From Thalassotalea sp. Sam97 (GTDB lineage: Bacteria > Pseudomonadota > Gammaproteobacteria > Enterobacterales > Alteromonadaceae): DNA of 64,000 bases. A program made the position numbers and the translations under genes. Under the pieces are notes generated by a model. The model did not search any database. It saw nothing but the letters and a program-made list of their open reading frames with translations, and was not told the origin of the DNA. Shown here piece after piece: positions 9,441-17,557 of the stretch (position 1 is the first letter of the stretch; each line of letters opens with the position of its first letter). The stretch covers positions 2,170,001 through 2,234,000 of the forward strand of contig NZ_CP166919.1 in NCBI RefSeq assembly GCF_041379765.1, given 5' to 3'.

Positions 9441-9452
9441 GTCCTATTCTTC

Positions 9453-9719
9453 GTGACAAAAAAAATCACGGTCAATAACAAGGTTGTCGACATGCCGTTC
9501 GACAACCTTATATTCAAAACCACCTTAGAGTTCCTTGAAGCCAATAACGTTGAGGTGCATTACCATTGCCGCGATGGCTTTTGTGGTGCCTGCCGCTGCC
9601 AGCTTATCGACGGCGACATTGAATACATTAACGGCGAACCATTAGCGTTTATTCGTGATGGTGAATTCTTACCTTGTTGCTCTGTTCCAAGCACTGACAT
9701 AAAAATCACCATTGACTGA
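9453..9719 (+). CDS. yfaE: [2Fe-2S] ferredoxin, ribonucleotide reductase maintenance protein (YfaE type)
   Basis: Small plant-type ferredoxin, 88 residues, that in E. coli reduces the diferric centre of NrdB to regenerate the tyrosyl radical. The 2Fe-2S ligands are visible as CRDGFCGAC (C-x4-C-x2-C) plus a distal Cys in LPCCSV. GTG start 12 bases after the nrdB stop; nrdB-yfaE linkage is typical of gammaproteobacteria and supports the assignment. Confidence 0.92.
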   Translation: MTKKITVNNKVVDMPFDNLIFKTTLEFLEANNVEVHYHCRDGFCGACRCQLIDGDIEYINGEPLAFIRDGEFLPCCSVPSTDIKITID

Positions 9720-9996
9720 TTACCCTACTCATCAACCTGCACTAACGCCCTCGTTTACAGACATACTTCCTTATTGATACACCTTAAATATCGCTTTACT
9801 TTCATATAAATATCAAGGCATTATGATGTTTGATAGACGCGCTGTTATATCAATAGATTTGTTATAGCATTAAGTGGGTCAGCCAGAAAATGGCGCCCCC
9901 CCCTAATGCCTCACACCAAAAGCAGCAACGTCCATCGGACAAATGACACGCTCGTTTATAGCAGGGAATGGTTGCGGATAGTAAACAGGAACAAAA

Positions 9997-10215
9997 ATGA
10001 AGTATTTTCTCATATTAACGGTATTTTTACTGTCAGGTTGCTCTACTCAAAACTTTGGAAATTATGTGGCAGAAAAAGTTTTTGAGAAAATCACCAACAC
10101 AGAGATCAGTCATGTTGGCGCAAGCTGTCCAAACATTAAAAGACGTTGTTCAAATGGCAACTACGAGGAGTGGTATCAACAAAATGGGCAAAAAGCATGT
10201 GCGTGCAATAACTAA
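9997..10215 (+). CDS. Small predicted lipoprotein of unknown function
   Basis: 72 residues. The N-terminus is a lipoprotein signal peptide with lipobox LLSGC, so the mature protein should start at Cys15. The mature part holds four further cysteines (SCPNIKRRCS and ACAC), possibly two disulfides in the periplasm. Ribosome-binding site AGGA sits 7 bases before the ATG. It stands alone, with more than 230 bases on both sides. No family recognised. Confidence 0.65.
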   Translation: MKYFLILTVFLLSGCSTQNFGNYVAEKVFEKITNTEISHVGASCPNIKRRCSNGNYEEWYQQNGQKACACNN

Positions 10216-10466
10216 CAACAATAGGGATAAGTGAAACCATCTCTTCCCTGTTCATCAACATGACATGAAAAACTCAGCTTTTGACAGCGACCGTTTATCA
10301 GGCTGGACGTGTTTTATTGATTTACGTTGTCGCTTTAGCTTATTGCTTTATTTTCCTGCGCAGTGATAAAAGCACCAGTTAGTTTCGCTCGCGCTCTGTG
10401 CAGATGAGTGTTGCCTAATCGTTAAATTACTGTAAGAATTATCCATCATTGCTCAGGGAGTTTATT

Positions 10467-10949
10467 ATGTCATCACCACAACGAAGCCTTACCCTTAGAT
10501 TTTTGGCTGAGCCTCAGGATGTAAACTTTGGCGGAAAAGTACACGGTGGTGCCGTGATGCGCTGGATTGATTTAGCCGCTTATGCCTGTGCGGCGGGTTG
10601 GAGCTCAAAATATTGTGTGACCGCCTATGCCGGTGGTATTCAGTTTGTCTCACCCATTCATGTGGGTAATTTAGTCGAAGTGGACGCAAAAGTGATTTAT
10701 ACCGGTCGTTCATCGATGCACATCGCCATAGAGGTAAGTGCCTGTGATCCGAAATCGTTAGCAAAACGACTGACGACGCACTGTATCGTTATTATGGTGG
10801 CGGTTGATGAAAGTGGTCATCCCGTGGCAATCCCGCAGTGGCAGCCGGTGACCGAGCAAGATAAGAAAGAGCATGAAACCGCCATTAAGTTGATGGACAT
10901 GCGAAAAACCATCAAACAAGAAATGCAGATCTATAATAAAGCACAGTAA
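10467..10949 (+). CDS. Acyl-CoA thioesterase, hotdog fold (YciA/ACOT-like)
   Basis: Hydrolyses acyl-CoA thioesters in the cytoplasm. 160 residues with one hotdog domain. The N-terminal part holds NFGGKVHGGAVMRWID (typical N..G..HGG.. of the family), followed by the central helix, YAGGIQFVSPIHVGNLVEV and a YTGRSSMHIAIEV strand. The ATG at 10467 is preferred over the upstream TTG (10449) because AGGGAG lies 6 bases upstream. Stand-alone gene; chain-length preference cannot be inferred. Confidence 0.87.
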   Translation: MSSPQRSLTLRFLAEPQDVNFGGKVHGGAVMRWIDLAAYACAAGWSSKYCVTAYAGGIQFVSPIHVGNLVEVDAKVIYTGRSSMHIAIEVSACDPKSLAKRLTTHCIVIMVAVDESGHPVAIPQWQPVTEQDKKEHETAIKLMDMRKTIKQEMQIYNKAQ

Positions 10950-11042
10950 ACATAAAATACCTACGTATTGCACTATTGCATCGGTAACGCTGCTCGGCCG
11001 TTGCTATAGTCCTTCAGCCATGAGTGCAACATACCGACAACG

Positions 11043-12293
11043 ATGCTAAACACCAAAGTAAACAACAAGCTGTTATTGACCACCTTAACCTTACTGGTGT
11101 TGTCGCTATTGTTAAATTTGCACCTGCTGTCTCAACTCAGTCAACAACAAAAGCAAGCTGCTCTGCTAAGTCCTTCCCTCTCTCAGGATCAACGCTTAGC
11201 CAACCCCTTTAAAACACAACGTAGCGATTTACCAGAGACACCTCAACACCAAGAGCAAACCATAGCAGACACCCGCACTGAAGGCGTCAATTCGGAATTA
11301 TTATTAATTCAAGCCAAAGCCAAACAATTCTTTGCTAGTTATCAGTTTGATAATGCACTTGATATGTATGCGGAACTGCACAGTGCTGATGCCATCTTAG
11401 CTGAGCAGTTAAAACAGCTGTGGGTTAAAGAGAGTGAGGCCTGGCTTGAACAGGAGCAGCTGTCGTTAGCCAACAGCTTTTTAGATCTTTTCATTGGTCG
11501 CTACCCGTTTGACTTTGATATGACAAGGCTATTTGGCAAGCTGTTACACAAACGTGGGCAAACAGAGCAAGTATTTAATTTATATGCTGACATTATTCGC
11601 AATGAGTATGACGTTAGTCGACAACAAATCCTCACGGCGGAGCTCAATCACTATTATCATGCTTGGGCGACGTCACAAAAACAGCGCCAGAAATATCAAC
11701 ATCTTATCGACGTCAGTAAAACTTTAATCGAGCAACAAGGCAATGTGCCGAGCTTCGTATTGAGCGTTGCCGAAGCACACATACAGCTAAATCAAATTGA
11801 TACCGGATACCAATACTTGTTGTCAATCAGTCACCTTGACACAGTGCAAGATGAGGTAAATAACTTATTGGCACTTATCAGTCGCAAGCGCCGTAGTTTG
11901 GAGGGTATAGCCCTGGCTCGTCACGGTGAGCATATGGTCGTGCAAGCAACGATGCAAAGCAGTCGCCAACAACTTGATACGGCATTAATGATCGACACTG
12001 GTGCATCGATGACAGTGATATCTGAACAAATCTTTGCAGAGCTCAGTCGATACCATGACATTGCGCGCCACCGCGAGGTCAATATTCATACGGCATCGGG
12101 GACTGAGCAGGCATTTACCATTCTCCTTGACGGTATTATGCTTAATGAGTGGCGCATCGATAATTTTGAAGTCGTGGTGATGCCGTTAACGAGTATGGAA
12201 GGTGCCGATGGCTTGCTTGGCATGAATTTTTTCAAGCATTTTGAGTTTCAAATAAACCAAGCCGACATGCTGTTAATGCTCAATCCTAAATAG
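11043..12293 (+). CDS. Membrane-anchored retropepsin-like aspartic protease with TPR-like region
   Basis: 416 residues. One N-terminal membrane helix (about 10-30, Leu-rich) is followed by a Gln-rich linker and a helical, TPR-like region (about 85-285). A C-terminal retropepsin-like aspartic protease domain follows (about 290-416): the active-site motif is IDTGAS (D318-T319-G320) and the closing motif is GLLGMNFF. Such single-domain proteases act as homodimers. The helix orientation suggests a periplasmic protease domain. Substrates are unknown. It precedes the YeeE/YedE pair by about 150 bases. Confidence 0.75.
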   Translation: MLNTKVNNKLLLTTLTLLVLSLLLNLHLLSQLSQQQKQAALLSPSLSQDQRLANPFKTQRSDLPETPQHQEQTIADTRTEGVNSELLLIQAKAKQFFASYQFDNALDMYAELHSADAILAEQLKQLWVKESEAWLEQEQLSLANSFLDLFIGRYPFDFDMTRLFGKLLHKRGQTEQVFNLYADIIRNEYDVSRQQILTAELNHYYHAWATSQKQRQKYQHLIDVSKTLIEQQGNVPSFVLSVAEAHIQLNQIDTGYQYLLSISHLDTVQDEVNNLLALISRKRRSLEGIALARHGEHMVVQATMQSSRQQLDTALMIDTGASMTVISEQIFAELSRYHDIARHREVNIHTASGTEQAFTILLDGIMLNEWRIDNFEVVVMPLTSMEGADGLLGMNFFKHFEFQINQADMLLMLNPK

Positions 12294-12330
12294 TGCAAGA
12301 ACATACCCGAATGACCATAGCATATGTACC

Positions 12331-12357
12331 TATATATAACCCATCGGTATATATAAC
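12331..12357 (+). repeat. Direct repeat TATATATAAC upstream of the YeeE/YedE pair
   Basis: Two exact copies of TATATATAAC, 17 bases start to start (12331-12340 and 12348-12357), 84 bases before the first yeeE-type gene. The flanks CC and GG also make a near-palindrome. Could be an operator or AT-rich promoter element. Confidence 0.35.
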
Positions 12358-12440
12358 ATAGCATTGAGCACCTTTTATATTATGGATGACTACCGTACAA
12401 TGCCAAACCTTTATCTTAATACGTTAAATGACAACAACTG

Positions 12441-12863
12441 ATGACTGAATTTACCCCATTGAGTGCCTTGCTAGGTGGCGCCATTATCGGAATTGCCGCA
12501 GCTTTACTGCTGCTATTGATTGGTAAAACGGCCGGTATTTCCGGCATCGTCGGCGATGCCTTAAAGCAAAAAACATGGCGGATCTCCTGGCAAATGATGT
12601 TTATTATTGGCTTGATATTAGCCCCTTTGATGATTAGCCCAGTGTTCGATGCATTACCGGACAGCATCAACGTCGGTTGGTGGGAGATTATTATTGGAGG
12701 CTTTCTGGTTGGCTTTGGTGCGCGCTTAGGCTCAGGCTGTACCAGTGGCCATGGTATTTGTGGTATTGGTCGTTTTTCAAAACGCTCTATTATCGCAACC
12801 CTGCTGTTTATGTTCAGTGCCGTGATTACGGTATACATTCAACGCCATATTATCGGAGCTTAA
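12441..12863 (+). CDS. YeeE/YedE family membrane protein, first half (sulfur-compound transport)
   Basis: 140-residue inner-membrane protein with about four helices. The family signature GFGARLGSGCTSGHGICG is near residue 92-109; in characterised YeeE/YedE proteins the conserved Cys carries sulfur during thiosulfate uptake. Two half-size proteins together correspond to a full-length YeeE. The second half follows after 2 bases, so they form one operon and probably one complex. Confidence 0.88.
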   Translation: MTEFTPLSALLGGAIIGIAAALLLLLIGKTAGISGIVGDALKQKTWRISWQMMFIIGLILAPLMISPVFDALPDSINVGWWEIIIGGFLVGFGARLGSGCTSGHGICGIGRFSKRSIIATLLFMFSAVITVYIQRHIIGA

Positions 12864-12865
12864 TC

Positions 12866-13309
12866 ATGTCTCAACCCCTTAAGACACAACTTAGTGCATT
12901 AGCCTGTGGCCTGGTATTTGGCGTCGGTTTGAGCGTATCGCAAATGGTTAATCCCGATAAGGTGCGCAACTTCCTTGATATTTTCGGGCAGTTTGATCCA
13001 AGTTTAATGTTGGTGATGGCAGGTGCACTGAGCGTGTTTGCCTTAATATTTTTTGCCATCGTCAAACAGCGTAAAAATGCTCTCAACGGTGATACATTAA
13101 ACCTGGCCCGCAAATCTAAACTGGACGGTGAGCTGGTTATAGGTGCCGTTATTTTTGGCATAGGTTGGGGGCTGTCGGGGATCTGCCCAGGTCCCGCTTT
13201 CACCAACATCAGTGGTTTACAAGGTAAAGTACTGGTTTTTATTAGCATGATGTTAGCCGGCATATGGTTAGCGGACAAAGTAAAACAACACCGTCGTAAG
13301 CCGATGTAA
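12866..13309 (+). CDS. YeeE/YedE family membrane protein, second half
   Basis: 147-residue integral membrane partner of the preceding gene. Seen: VSQMVNPDKVRNFLDIFG near the start and the second signature GIGWGLSGICPGPAF with its conserved Cys. The start at 12866 is taken because it begins 2 bases after the previous stop; the longer open frame starting at 12677 lies inside the upstream gene in another frame. Likely imports thiosulfate or a related sulfur species; the exact substrate is inferred from the family. Confidence 0.88.
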   Translation: MSQPLKTQLSALACGLVFGVGLSVSQMVNPDKVRNFLDIFGQFDPSLMLVMAGALSVFALIFFAIVKQRKNALNGDTLNLARKSKLDGELVIGAVIFGIGWGLSGICPGPAFTNISGLQGKVLVFISMMLAGIWLADKVKQHRRKPM

Positions 13310-14358
13310 CGAAAACGCTTATCACCTAATTGCTAGAATATGATGTCAGCGACCGTCGTGTGGCTGACATTTTCTCTACAATTTTCGACGGCACGCCCCG
13401 TTATTTTTTGTTACGAACATGTTACGTATCATCTGATGGCGCTCATAACAAACAATCCCATCGTTTAGCCGCAACGACAGCGCACCAAGATTGTTCAATA
13501 ACGGCCAAATAGACAAATGACTGACATCGTACTTGTGATCATATCAACTAAACGCACCAAATTAGCCCCTTAATATCACATCACGTTGTATTAATGTAAT
13601 TACTTGCTAACCGAGATACATCGACTATTCATGGCGCCAGTCTCATTTGAAAAACTTACGTTTAAATGGTCCCAAACCATCTGTTGATAAGTGCTCAAAG
13701 ATTGTGCAAATTGTAACCGTTGAATGTTAATTTTAAACCAGTACCCTCTGTGCAATTGATGAAACGTGCCGCCAAAGCATCGTTTTACCAAATTTACTGC
13801 AAAAATTCGCACCGACAATGCAATAAAACATCAAAAAAACGGTTTACCACGAACGAACAATATACCGTAAACCATTGTTAACTAAGGATAAATAGACAAA
13901 ACAAGGAGTTAAGTTGATTATATAACAATGTCGCGAATGACTCGCATGCATAGCGTTCAATTACAATTATATACATCATGTAAACGCTTACTTACCGTTA
14001 ACAACGTGGGTTAACTTATCTAAATCAGCGACAAGCCATGAGCCGATTAAATTACTTAAGGAACGCCACCACCTGTGGATAAGTCTGTTTATATATTCTA
14101 CAAGCTACAGCTAGTAAGGGTTATACAAAGGTGGCTCATAAAATTTTGTTTCTAAGTTGCATATAAAATGTAAAAAGTGCTGTTTTATTAGTAACTTTAC
14201 TAAAGTTTTTCACAATTTCAGTGGATAACTTTAGCAACCCCTTGTTTTATTTGCCTTGCCATAATGCAAGTGTTTTTTTTATTTTTTTTTGATAAAAATC
14301 ATCTGTAAAATGATACCCTTAGTGGCGATTATTACTATCGAGACGAATAGACGAGTAA
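13310..14358. other. 1,049-bp gene-free AT-rich region with DnaA-box-like sites
   Basis: No convincing gene: short frames at 13330-13512 (+) and 13600-13818 (-) lack ribosome-binding sites and recognisable sequence. Beyond the terminator it holds five 9-mers equal or close to the DnaA box: 13682-13690 and 14121-14129 (one mismatch), 14074-14082 (exact TTATCCACA on the minus strand), 14206-14214 (fits TTWTNCACA), and 14220-14228 (one mismatch). A long T-tract (about 14272-14290) follows, plus the inverted repeat GGTTTAC/GTAAACC around 13840-13875. The right end must hold the promoter of the SDR gene. Confidence 0.5.
13343..13377 (+). terminator. Terminator of the YeeE/YedE operon
   Basis: Perfect 8-bp stem ATGTCAGC/GCTGACAT with a 12-base loop, followed by TTTCTCT, 33 bases after the operon stop codon. 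Confidence 0.65.
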
Positions 14359-15105
14359 ATGAACAAACATCAGCCTTCAACGCCCTATAACGTCGTATTA
14401 TTTGGTGCCAGCGGTTTAACCGGCTCTGCCCTTATTAATCAACTGATTGATCACCCGATGATAGGCTACATTGTCATGATGGTTAGACGGCCATTGCCAA
14501 TAAAGCATCATAAAATAGAGCAGGTTGTCACCGATTTTCAGAATCAAGCGGTTATCAAAACGGCACTCAAAGGCTGTAATATTGCTTATTGTTGTTTAGG
14601 GACAACCATCAAAGTTGCCGGCAGTAAAGATGCCTTTAAAGCGGTAGATCACACCTTGGTCACGCAACTTGCTAAGCACTGTAAAGCGATGGACGTTGAG
14701 CAGTTTCACGTGATATCCAGTATTGGTGCGAATGCCAACAGTTCATCGTTTTATTTGCAGGTCAAAGGGGCAATGGAACAAAGCCTTAGTGATCAACGAT
14801 TTTCCCAATTAATCATTTATCGCCCTTCGCTGTTACTTGGCGAGCGCAAGCAATGGCGAATCGCTGAAGGCCTTGGTGGTTATCTGTCGCGTCTTCTGAG
14901 CTTTTTGTTTATTGGTCCATTGCGTCAATATAAACCGATTTCGGCATCACAAGTGGCATCAGCGATGCTCGATAACAGTCTGCGCCTCATGTCAAAGCCA
15001 CAGTCAAAGCAGCACAAAACATGCAGGGCCAATAGCAAACAAACCGCGCAAATCACCGTTTTCGACAATAGGCAACTTCACCAAATCAGCCATGACACGG
15101 TATAG
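14359..15105 (+). CDS. NAD(P)-binding atypical short-chain dehydrogenase (HTATIP2/TIP30-like)
   Basis: 248 residues. Rossmann fold with the nucleotide-binding motif FGASGLTGSAL at about 15-25, which is the GxxGxxG form of atypical SDRs. Then follow YCCLGTTIK and HVISSIGAN (strand with catalytic-region Ser), YLQVKGAMEQ (Tyr/Lys pair of the YxxxK type) and IYRPSLLLGER. This layout matches the SDR_a5/CC3-like group, whose substrates are mostly unknown. It lies alone after the large AT-rich gap. Confidence 0.8.
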   Translation: MNKHQPSTPYNVVLFGASGLTGSALINQLIDHPMIGYIVMMVRRPLPIKHHKIEQVVTDFQNQAVIKTALKGCNIAYCCLGTTIKVAGSKDAFKAVDHTLVTQLAKHCKAMDVEQFHVISSIGANANSSSFYLQVKGAMEQSLSDQRFSQLIIYRPSLLLGERKQWRIAEGLGGYLSRLLSFLFIGPLRQYKPISASQVASAMLDNSLRLMSKPQSKQHKTCRANSKQTAQITVFDNRQLHQISHDTV

Positions 15106-15471
15106 GTTCTGTTGTAATTTGTGGTATAAATTTTGTTCGAATTAAAAGGAATGTAATCGAGGCGCAGTGACAGACCTATGGTTGTTCCATACAAACGAGC
15201 AGCAACAAAGATAAGATTGCCTTTAAACAAATCCATTGGACAACGTTTAATGAGTCGTTTGACCGCGTGATGAATCACTCATGTGGAATGACCCAACAAT
15301 AAAAGCGCTGGCTTGTCAAAACACTCACGAAACAGCCGCAAAAATCAACATCCCCTAGCGTTGAGTCAAAAAAATCGCCGACTGAAAATGTCGGCGATTC
15401 GCATAAAAACGGACAATCGTGTTGATCGCTATACCGTGATGCTCAACACCATATCATTAATGCACAGCACA
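15106..15471. other. Intergenic region between SDR gene and ligA (366 bp)
   Basis: Convergent genes. It contains the ligA terminator (15368-15399); I see nothing else of note. The short frames here have no ribosome-binding site. Confidence 0.6.
15368..15399 (-). terminator. Rho-independent terminator of ligA
   Basis: Perfect 10-bp stem AATCGCCGAC/GTCGGCGATT with a 7-base loop, followed on the minus strand by seven T, 73 bases past the ligA stop. Confidence 0.92.
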
Positions 15472-17499
15472 CTAGGCACCATATTTTGCAAACAGCGCTA
15501 GCATGTCATCTTCCGTTAATACCGTAACACCAAGATCCGTGGCTTTGCTAAGTTTGCTCCCGGCTTTTTCACCCGCGACCAAATAATGGGTCTTCGCCGA
15601 TACACTGCCCGATACCTTAGCACCTAACGATTGCAATATATTTTTCGCTTCTGTACGCCCCATTTGACTTAACGTGCCGGTTAACACAAACGTTTGATCT
15701 TTTAATGGCAATTCGTCCTCGCCTTTGACCTCAATCGCAGGCCAATCGATGCCTGCAGCCAATAACGCATCAATGACCTCATTATTATGAGGCTGCTGGA
15801 AAAACTGCACGATATTACGAGCCACGACGCTGCCTACATCGGCCACACTTTGCAACGCATCGACGTTGGCATGGCGCAGCGCCTCTAATGTTAAAAAGTG
15901 CTGAGCTAAATTATTCGCCGTACTTTCACCAACTTCACGAATACCAAGCGCGTAAATAAATTTCGCCAGTGTGGTATGTTTGGCGCTATCAAGGGCGTTA
16001 ATCAACTTTTGCGCCGATTTTTGTCCCATACGCTCTAATGTGCTCAGCACGGTTTCATTAAGTGAAAATAAATCGGCTGCGGTTCGGATCAATTTTTCAT
16101 CAACCAACTGTTCGACCAACTTATCACCTAACCCATCAATATCCATGGCCTTTCGAGACGCAAAATGTTTAATCGCTTCTTTACGCTGGGCACCACAAAA
16201 TAAACCGCCCGTACAACGCAACACCGCTTCACCCTCAGGGCGATGCACGGCAGACGCACAAACAGGACACTGGCTTGGAAAGCTAATCGCTTGGGCATTG
16301 TCTGGACGTTTGGCGATAACCACACTGACAATTTGCGGAATAACATCGCCAGCTCGGCGAATGATCACTGTATCGCCAATTCGTAAGCCAAGTCGAGCAA
16401 CTTCATCTTGATTATGCAACGTCGCATTTGATACCGTAACACCACCGACAAACACCGGCTGTAATCGAGCAACGGGCGTTATTGCCCCGGTACGCCCCAC
16501 CTGAAATTCTACATCCAATAAGGTGGTCATTTCTTCTTGTGCCGGAAATTTGTAGGCTGTTGCCCACCGCGGTGCCCTTGCCACAAAGCCAAGCGTTTGT
16601 TGCATTGTAATATCATCGACTTTTAATACGACACCGTCAATTTCATAACTGAGCTGATCGCGGCGCTGAAGGATATCGTCATAAAATCGCTGACAGTCAG
16701 CAATGTCTGTTAATTGTTTCACCTCAGGGCACATTGGTAACCCAAGCGCTTTTACTTGCACTAAGCGCTGATAATGTGAATTTGCCAACCAAGATTCATC
16801 GCTGACAAAACCCAATGAATAGGCATAGAACGCCAATTGGCGCTTGGCCGTGATGCGTGAATCCAGTTGGCGCAACGAACCGGCCGCCGCATTTCGAGGA
16901 TTGGCAAAGGTCTTCTCGCCTTTTTTAATCGCCTGCTCGTTTAAGCGCTCAAAACTCGCTTTGGGCATAAACACTTCGCCACGCACTTCGACAACATCAG
17001 GGTAATGACTGCCGTGCAAACGTAATGGAATGGATTGAATGGTACGCACATTGTCGGTAATGTTTTCACCGGTTGTGCCATCGCCACGCGTTGCCGCCTG
17101 CACTAAAAGGCCATTTTCATAACGCAAGCTCACCGCAAGGCCATCGAGTTTTGGCTCTGCGCAAAAGGTGATATCCCGTTTTCCTAGACGTTCGCTTATG
17201 CGTTGCACAAACGCCTGCCAACTTTGCGCATCAAATACATTATCCAATGACAGCATCGGCATTTGATGCGTTACTTGGCTAAACGCTTTTAATGGTTGGC
17301 CACCAACTTTCAGGCTTGGTGAGTCAGGTTGTGCAAACTTTGGGTAGTGTGCTTCTAATGCTTGTAATGCTTTTAACTGGCGATCATAGTGTGCATCTGG
17401 CACCGTCGGTGCATCGAGTACGTAGTACTGATAATTGTACTCGTTAATTTCATCGGTTAATTGTTTTATTTGTTGTACGATTACGTCTGTTTCAGCCAT
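15472..17499 (-). CDS. ligA: NAD-dependent DNA ligase
   Basis: Seals nicks in DNA using NAD+. 675 residues (E. coli 671). Domains in order: Ia/adenylation domain with the adenylated lysine K117 in AEPKLDGLAV, OB fold (PVARLQPVFVGGVTVSNATLHN), four-cysteine zinc finger (CPVC...CTGGLFC), helix-hairpin-helix repeats and C-terminal BRCT domain (from about 595, FVLTGTLSQMGRTEA). The start at 17499 matches the family; a frame open to a TTG at 17550 reads through a hairpin and adds 17 foreign residues. Downstream of zipA, but a strong terminator lies between them. Confidence 0.97.
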   Translation of the reverse strand: MAETDVIVQQIKQLTDEINEYNYQYYVLDAPTVPDAHYDRQLKALQALEAHYPKFAQPDSPSLKVGGQPLKAFSQVTHQMPMLSLDNVFDAQSWQAFVQRISERLGKRDITFCAEPKLDGLAVSLRYENGLLVQAATRGDGTTGENITDNVRTIQSIPLRLHGSHYPDVVEVRGEVFMPKASFERLNEQAIKKGEKTFANPRNAAAGSLRQLDSRITAKRQLAFYAYSLGFVSDESWLANSHYQRLVQVKALGLPMCPEVKQLTDIADCQRFYDDILQRRDQLSYEIDGVVLKVDDITMQQTLGFVARAPRWATAYKFPAQEEMTTLLDVEFQVGRTGAITPVARLQPVFVGGVTVSNATLHNQDEVARLGLRIGDTVIIRRAGDVIPQIVSVVIAKRPDNAQAISFPSQCPVCASAVHRPEGEAVLRCTGGLFCGAQRKEAIKHFASRKAMDIDGLGDKLVEQLVDEKLIRTAADLFSLNETVLSTLERMGQKSAQKLINALDSAKHTTLAKFIYALGIREVGESTANNLAQHFLTLEALRHANVDALQSVADVGSVVARNIVQFFQQPHNNEVIDALLAAGIDWPAIEVKGEDELPLKDQTFVLTGTLSQMGRTEAKNILQSLGAKVSGSVSAKTHYLVAGEKAGSKLSKATDLGVTVLTEDDMLALFAKYGA

Positions 17500-17514
17500 T
17501 AAACTTACTCTAAT

Positions 17515-17540
17515 AAAAAAGCCCCCAAAACATAGGGGGC
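17515..17540 (-). terminator. Strong intrinsic terminator between zipA and ligA
   Basis: Stem GCCCCC/GGGGGC with an 8-base loop followed on the minus strand by six T. It sits 17 bases after the zipA stop and only 15 bases before the ligA start codon, so it ends zipA transcription or works as an attenuator for ligA. Confidence 0.88.
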
Positions 17541-17557
17541 CGTGAAACAAAAAAGAC

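Noticed and set aside
13600..13818. 72-codon minus-strand frame in the large AT-rich gap
   Set aside because: No ribosome-binding site and no similarity; probably chance.
13310..14358. Chromosomal replication origin
   Set aside because: DnaA-like boxes and a T-tract are present, but there is no dnaA, dnaN, gyrB, mnmG or mioC nearby and few GATC sites; only the box cluster is reported.
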